Source of the DNA: an uncultured Gemmatimonadota bacterium
GTDB taxonomy: Bacteria > Gemmatimonadota > Gemmatimonadetes > Gemmatimonadales > Gemmatimonadaceae
Direction of reading: 5' to 3'
Length of the DNA stretch: 36,650 nt
NCBI GenBank assembly: GCA_946480295.1
Contig: CAMLIT010000035.1
Coordinates: 1 to 36,650, forward strand
The position numbers and the translations under genes are program-made. Positions 32,391 through 36,650 of this stretch are shown piece by piece. Below the pieces are notes generated by a model. The model saw only the letters and a program-made list of their open reading frames with translations, did no database searches and was not told the origin of the DNA. How positions within the stretch are numbered: position 1 is the stretch's first letter; every line of letters starts with the position of its first letter.

Positions 32391-34319
32391 ATGTGTGGCA
32401 TCGCTGCCCGATTCCATCCCGTTCGACTTCCCGCCAGCCCGGAGTGGCACACCCGGGCCGACGCGCTGCTGACTCACCGCGGCCCCGATGCCGGCGGGTG
32501 GTACGTGGACGAACGCTGCGAGCTCGTTCACCGGCGGCTCGCCCTCATCGACCTCTCGCCCACCGGGGCGCAGCCGATGCCCAACGAGGACGGCTCCGTC
32601 CTCATCGTGTTCAACGGCGAGATCTACAACCATCGTGAGCTGCGGCAGCGTCTCGAGCAGCAGGGGCATCGCTTCCGCGGGACGTCCGACACCGAGGTGC
32701 TGGTCCATCTCTACGAGCAGCACGGCCTGGGCATGCTCGAGAAGCTGCGGGGGATCTTCGCCTTCGTCATCTACGATCGCGACCGGCAGAGCATCCTCGC
32801 CGCGCGCGATCGCTTCGGCGTGAAGCCGCTCTTCCTCGCGCGCCACGACGAGCAGTGGGTCCTGGCGAGCGAGATCAAGGCGATCGTCGCGCTCCCCGGC
32901 TTCCGCCCGACGCTCGACCGCCAGGCCTGCTACGACTTCCTCGGTCTCGGCTACGTCCCCGAGCCGGCGACGGGCTTCGCCAACGTCAGCGCCCTCCCCA
33001 AGGGCACCGCGCTGCGGGTGGACCGGCACGCCGCGGAGATGGTCCAGTTCGCGGACATCGCCGCGCGCGCCGCCTACGCCGGCTCGATGATCGACGCGGC
33101 CGAGCGCACCGCCGAGCTGCTCCTCGACGCCGTCGGGCGCCAGGCTGTCGCCGACGTCCCCGTCGCCGCGCTCCTCAGCGGCGGGATCGATTCGTCGCTC
33201 GTCGTCGCCGCGCACAGCCGCACGAGCGCCGCCGGCAGCCGGACCTTCAACGTCCGCTTCCCCGACCGGAGCTACGACGAGACACGCTCGGCGCTCGACG
33301 TCTCGCGCCACTACGGCACCGAGCACCAGACGATCGACCTCTCCGACCACGCGCTCACGAACGACGCGGTGCTCGACCTGCTGCGTCATTTCGACCAGCC
33401 GTTCGCGGACATGAGCCTCGTCCCGATGTACTGGGTCTCGCGCGCCGTCCGCGACCGCGGGATCATCTGCACGCTCTCGGGCGACGGCGGCGACGAGGCG
33501 TTCGGCGGGTATCCCTCCTTCTGGCGCACCAACCGCCTCGTCCAGCTCATGCGGCTGCCTCGTTGGGCACGGGCGCTCTCGGCCACGGCGGGCAGCACGA
33601 CGGTGCGCTGGACGCGGGAGTTCGGCCGGCAGCTCAGCCGTGCCACGAAGCTCGCCGAGGCGGGCCGCCGCGATTCCGCGCTCCTCCTCGCCGGCCTCTC
33701 CAACTACCTCTCGGAGGGCCAGAAGCAGGAGCTCGTGCTCGCGGGCGCGCGCGATGGCCTCCGTCCGGCGGTGCGGCTCTACGAGGGACAGGAGCCCACG
33801 GTGGCGCGCGACGCGGAGGAGCTGTCGCGCCGCCTGACCGAATCGCTGTTCGCCATCAGCCTTCCCTCCGACATGCTCCGGAAGGTGGACATGATGAGCA
33901 TGCGCGCGAGCATCGAGGTGCGCGTCCCGATGCTCGACGAGGCCGTGGTCGCGCTCGGGCTCTCGCTGCCGCACGCCCTCAAGACCGACGGCCGCACCGG
34001 GAAGCGGGTCCTGCGCACGCTCGCCGACCGCTGGCTTCCCGAGGATGTCGTCAGGCAGCCGAAGCACGGCTTCGCCGTGCCGCTGGACGTCATGCTGCCG
34101 CAGGGCTTTCACCACCAGCTTCGCGAGCTGCTCCTCGGCGCCGACGCGCGCACGCGCCCGGTGCTGAATGCCGCGACGGTGGGACGCTGGCTCCAGGCGT
34201 TCGCCGACGCGCGGGAGGGGCGCAGCGGCGGCGCGATCAGTCGGGGCGGTCTGTATCAACGCGTGTTCATGGTGCTCGCGCTGGAGCTCTGGATGCGCGA
34301 GCACGCACTCTCGTGGTAG
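32391..34319 (+). CDS. Asparagine-synthetase-like glutamine amidotransferase
   Basis: 642 residues; AGGAG 8 bases before the ATG. N-terminal class II glutaminase domain (MCGIAARF, catalytic Cys2; HRGPDAGGW; FNGEIYNHREL; SDTEVLVHLYE) and C-terminal ATP-pyrophosphatase domain (ALLSGGIDSSLV near residue 263; LSGDGGDEAFGGY near 361; KVDMMSMRASIEVRVPMLDE). AsnB makes Asn from Asp and Gln, but homologues in polysaccharide loci are thought to amidate sugar acids, and lasso cyclases belong to the same superfamily. The intact Cys2 and LSGDGGDE form favour the polysaccharide type. Activity as a cyclase for the peptide at 11.4 kb is unlikely, given that the core has no acidic residue. Confidence 0.93.
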   Translation: MCGIAARFHPVRLPASPEWHTRADALLTHRGPDAGGWYVDERCELVHRRLALIDLSPTGAQPMPNEDGSVLIVFNGEIYNHRELRQRLEQQGHRFRGTSDTEVLVHLYEQHGLGMLEKLRGIFAFVIYDRDRQSILAARDRFGVKPLFLARHDEQWVLASEIKAIVALPGFRPTLDRQACYDFLGLGYVPEPATGFANVSALPKGTALRVDRHAAEMVQFADIAARAAYAGSMIDAAERTAELLLDAVGRQAVADVPVAALLSGGIDSSLVVAAHSRTSAAGSRTFNVRFPDRSYDETRSALDVSRHYGTEHQTIDLSDHALTNDAVLDLLRHFDQPFADMSLVPMYWVSRAVRDRGIICTLSGDGGDEAFGGYPSFWRTNRLVQLMRLPRWARALSATAGSTTVRWTREFGRQLSRATKLAEAGRRDSALLLAGLSNYLSEGQKQELVLAGARDGLRPAVRLYEGQEPTVARDAEELSRRLTESLFAISLPSDMLRKVDMMSMRASIEVRVPMLDEAVVALGLSLPHALKTDGRTGKRVLRTLADRWLPEDVVRQPKHGFAVPLDVMLPQGFHHQLRELLLGADARTRPVLNAATVGRWLQAFADAREGRSGGAISRGGLYQRVFMVLALELWMREHALSW

Positions 34320-34322
34320 CAC

Positions 34323-34340
34323 TCCGCCGGCGCCGGCGGA
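34323..34340. promoter_or_regulatory. 18-bp perfect palindrome between two genes
   Basis: TCCGCCGGCGCCGGCGGA lies three bases after the amidotransferase stop and just before the Shine-Dalgarno of the next gene. It can fold into an RNA hairpin that could reduce read-through or modulate initiation; no T-run follows. Confidence 0.4.
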
Positions 34341-34356
34341 CGGGAGGGGGTCTCCT

Positions 34357-35586
34357 ATGCGATGGCACGAATTGCTGGGTACGGAGCCGGTGACCGTGGA
34401 GGAGTTCTTTCACGCGGACGTCGAGCGGCAGCTCGCGGCGACGCGCGAGCGGGAGGCGCGCGCGGCGAAGGCCGCCGCCGAACGATGGCACGCGTCGTGG
34501 CTCCTGCGCCTCCTCCTCGGCACCTGCTCGGCGCCCGAGGCCCTGGCCGAGGTGGACTGGCCCCTCCTCACCGACCTCGCCCGGTCGAACAACGTCCTGC
34601 TGCGCGCGTCCGAGCGGCTCACGGAATCGCGCGTGCCGGTGCCCCTCGGCTTCGCCGCGGCGGTCTACACCGAGCGCCTGCGCGTGCGCCAGACGCTGCA
34701 ACGCGTCGCCGAGGTGACCCGCGCCTGCGACGAACACGACATCCCGTACGTGCTCCCGAAGGCGTTCCAGGACTATCCGGACATGGGCGACGACGTCGAC
34801 CTCCTGGTCCTGCCGCCGTCGCTCGACGTGGACGACCTCATCACCGCCGGCCTGCGGCGCGCGACGGCACGCCGGGACCTCGGCCAGTGGCTCGCGCACG
34901 CCGCCTCCTACGTCATCCGCGACTGCCCGTCGCCCCTCGACGTGCAGCATGGCCGGCTCGGCGTCGTCGGCGAGTACCGCGCCTTTCCCTCCGTGCTGAT
35001 CGAGGGACGGCACGCCGTTCCCGTCGGCGAGGCCACCTTCTACACGTCGCCCCCGGAGCACCAGATCGTGCTCCAGGGGCTGCAGCGCGTCTCCGGGCGC
35101 CTGCGCATCCCGCTCGGCGACGTGCTGTTCACGATCGCCACCATCCAGCGGGAGACGCTCGACTGGCACGAGATCGTCGCGCTCGCGCGACGGCATCATG
35201 GCCATCTCGAGCTCTCCTGCTACCTGAGCTACGTGGAGCAGATCCATCGCGACGCGTTCGGTTTCGCCCTGCTCCCCGATGCGGCGCGGAAGGGCCTCGC
35301 GCTCGAGGGCTGGGGACGCGTGGAATTCCGCGACGGCGGCTACCGCTTCTCCGTCGCGCGCGTGAACGGCCGGCTGTACCTGGGCCAGATCGCGCGGCGG
35401 CTCGCGCGCGGCGACATGGCCGGTGCCGGGCGCGTGTGCCTGATCCCCGTGGTGGCCGCCCAGCGAGCGGTGCGGCGTGCCACGCGTTCCGAGGCGCCGG
35501 CCGAGCCGCCAGCGATCCAGGGCGGCCGCTTGCGCCCGGCCGACGCATCGGCGCCCCGCGCCGCGACGGTCGGCGCCAACCACTGA
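34357..35586 (+). CDS. Nucleotidyltransferase-like protein, divergent
   Basis: 409 residues, with GGGAGGGGG about 7 bases before the ATG at 34357. It resembles the protein at 12.5 kb: an N-terminal helical part (LLTDLARSNNVLLRASERL), then YVLPKAFQDYPDMGDDVDLLVLP (about 128-150) in place of the KG ... R-x-x-D-L-D core, and later LDVQHGRLG, where homologues have VELHW. The KG is KA here, but the DxD pair remains. The C-terminal 50 residues are Arg/Ala-rich and probably disordered. Activity is uncertain. It sits between the amidotransferase and a glycosyltransferase. Confidence 0.72.
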   Translation: MRWHELLGTEPVTVEEFFHADVERQLAATREREARAAKAAAERWHASWLLRLLLGTCSAPEALAEVDWPLLTDLARSNNVLLRASERLTESRVPVPLGFAAAVYTERLRVRQTLQRVAEVTRACDEHDIPYVLPKAFQDYPDMGDDVDLLVLPPSLDVDDLITAGLRRATARRDLGQWLAHAASYVIRDCPSPLDVQHGRLGVVGEYRAFPSVLIEGRHAVPVGEATFYTSPPEHQIVLQGLQRVSGRLRIPLGDVLFTIATIQRETLDWHEIVALARRHHGHLELSCYLSYVEQIHRDAFGFALLPDAARKGLALEGWGRVEFRDGGYRFSVARVNGRLYLGQIARRLARGDMAGAGRVCLIPVVAAQRAVRRATRSEAPAEPPAIQGGRLRPADASAPRAATVGANH

Positions 35587-35599
35587 GACGACTTCACCG

Positions 35600-36634
35600 A
35601 TGACGATGCCCGCGTTGAAGGTCCTGATGATCACGAGCCAGTGGCCCGTCCCCGACGGCCGGCCACGGACGACCCACTTCATCAAGCGTCAGGCGGATTT
35701 CCTTCGTGCTGCCGGCGTGGACGTGGACGTCTTCCACTTCACGGGAAACAAGAACCCGTGGAACTACCTGAAGTCGTGGTTCCGCGTTCGCCGCCGCATC
35801 GCGCATAACGACTACGACCTCGTCCACGCCCAGTTCGGGATGAGCGGCCTGCTGGCCGTCCCGAAGCGCCTGCCGCTCGTCGTCACCTTCCGTGGCGACG
35901 ACGTCCAGGGGATCATCGGCAAGGGCGGCGGCGTCACCTTCGCCGGTCGGATTCTCAGGACCGCGTGCCGACTCGTCGCCCGCTGCGCCGACGCCGCCAT
36001 CGTCGTCTCCGAGCACATGAAGGCCTCCCTCCCGAAGGGCGTCGACGCCGAGGTGATCCCCTCAGGCCTCGACTTCAGCCTCTTCCGACTGATCCCGCGC
36101 GACGAGGCGAGGGCCCATCTCGGGCTGCCGCTCGACAAGCGCTTCGTCCTCTTCGTCGGGAACCCCGCCGAACCGCGCAAGAACTTCCCGCTCGCGCAGC
36201 GCGCGGTGGAGCTGCTCGGTCGCACCACTCCCGCCGACCTGCTGGTGGCCTGGGGGACGCCGCACACCGACATGCCGTACATGATGAACGCGTGCGACGC
36301 GCTCATTCACACGTCGCACCAGGAGGGCTCGCCCAACTGCGTGAAGGAGGCCCTCGCGTGCGACCTGCCCGTCGTCTCCGTTCCCGTGGGCGACGTGCCG
36401 CAGCGGCTGCGCGGCATCGAGCACTGCGCCGTGTGCGAGGACGGCCGCGCGGAGTCCCTCTCCGCCGCGCTCGAGCGGGTGTTGCAGGGCGGCGCGCGAT
36501 GCGCCGGCCGCCGGACGGTGCTCGAGCTCGACGAGAACCGGATCACGCAGAAGGTGATGACGGTGTACCGGTCCGTGCTGCGCCCGCGCACCGGGACCGA
36601 GCCGCTGCTGGAAGCGTCCGATGCCGTCCGCTGA
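35600..36634 (+). CDS. Family 4 glycosyltransferase
   Basis: 344-residue GT-B glycosyltransferase. N-terminal domain MITSQWPVPDGRPRTTHFIKRQADFLRAAGV and LVVTFRGDDVQG; C-terminal donor site with LFVGNPAEPRKNFPLA and the EX7E-type element in HTSHQEGSPNCVKEALACDLPVV, where the two Glu bind the nucleotide sugar. It is expected to add one sugar of the repeat unit from a nucleotide-diphosphate donor at the cytoplasmic membrane. Start chosen at 35600 (MTMPALKVLMI), 13 bp after the previous gene; the frame is open further upstream but overlaps that gene. Confidence 0.93.
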   Translation: MTMPALKVLMITSQWPVPDGRPRTTHFIKRQADFLRAAGVDVDVFHFTGNKNPWNYLKSWFRVRRRIAHNDYDLVHAQFGMSGLLAVPKRLPLVVTFRGDDVQGIIGKGGGVTFAGRILRTACRLVARCADAAIVVSEHMKASLPKGVDAEVIPSGLDFSLFRLIPRDEARAHLGLPLDKRFVLFVGNPAEPRKNFPLAQRAVELLGRTTPADLLVAWGTPHTDMPYMMNACDALIHTSHQEGSPNCVKEALACDLPVVSVPVGDVPQRLRGIEHCAVCEDGRAESLSAALERVLQGGARCAGRRTVLELDENRITQKVMTVYRSVLRPRTGTEPLLEASDAVR

Positions 36635-36650
36635 CGTCACCGCGCCCGCG
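36621..36650 (+). CDS. Possible start of the next gene (partial)
   Basis: An ATG at 36621 opens a frame that overlaps the glycosyltransferase end by 14 bp and runs off the window (MPSADVTAPA). Ten codons are too few to identify a product; the overlap style fits the rest of the locus. Confidence 0.35.
   Translation, partial: MPSADVTAPA

Noticed and set aside
32391..34319. Asparagine-synthetase-like protein as the lasso cyclase
   Set aside because: It lies about 20 kb from the precursor, keeps the glutaminase Cys2, has the LSGDGGDE form seen in polysaccharide loci, and the core has no acid to activate. Kept only as a weak link in the superlocus idea.

Overview
The window is a very GC-rich bacterial chromosome segment with densely packed genes, many joined by ATGA or GTGA start/stop overlaps. 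A Wza-type outer-membrane export protein and two lipoproteins point to a Gram-negative cell. The GTCGAGG heptamer arrays and gene style resemble Gemmatimonadota (soil Gemmatimonas/Gemmatirosa relatives), but this is an inference; no rRNA or other marker gene is present. I see no tRNA, rRNA, CRISPR array, transposase or phage integrase.

Region 1 (1-10.3 kb) is housekeeping: a phosphohexose mutase (glmM-like, minus strand), a degenerate AMP-dependent acyl-CoA synthetase, a response regulator with an HD-GYP domain (minus strand), a trans-sulfuration PLP enzyme, an M48 metalloprotease, purD, mutM, a UvrC-like GIY-YIG protein and a small conserved-looking protein ending at a clear rho-independent terminator. 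Three intergenic loci carry GGGTCGA heptamers in one orientation, a short spacer, then TCGACCC heptamers in the opposite orientation. Each overlaps the 3' end of a gene and supplies its stop codon or a C-terminal tail.

Region 2 (10.6-15.5 kb) is a lasso-peptide-like RiPP operon: B1 (PqqD-like recognition protein), B2 (Cys-His leader peptidase), a 65-residue precursor, an HPr-kinase-like peptide kinase, a nucleotidyltransferase and an ABC exporter (frameshifted as sequenced). The precursor leader fits the lasso rule exactly (Tyr -17, Pro -14, Leu -12, Thr -2), but the 35-residue core has no Asp or Glu, so a lasso macrolactam ring cannot form, and no lasso cyclase lies in the operon. The core ends in Ser, the residue type phosphorylated by known lasso kinases. 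This is the best candidate for an undescribed system.

Region 3 (15.9 kb to the end) is an exopolysaccharide locus: Wza-like exporter, Wzc-like tyrosine kinase, initiating sugar-phosphate transferase, two large lipoproteins (degenerate metallophosphoesterase, PKD repeats, lectin-like C-terminus), a nucleotidyltransferase-kinase fusion, Wzy-type ligase/polymerase, Wzx-type flippase, two P-loop kinases, an asparagine-synthetase-like amidotransferase, a further nucleotidyltransferase-like protein and a family 4 glycosyltransferase. The same three family types (P-loop kinase, nucleotidyltransferase, asparagine synthetase) that accompany lasso peptides recur here, so the RiPP and polysaccharide parts may form one envelope-tailoring superlocus.
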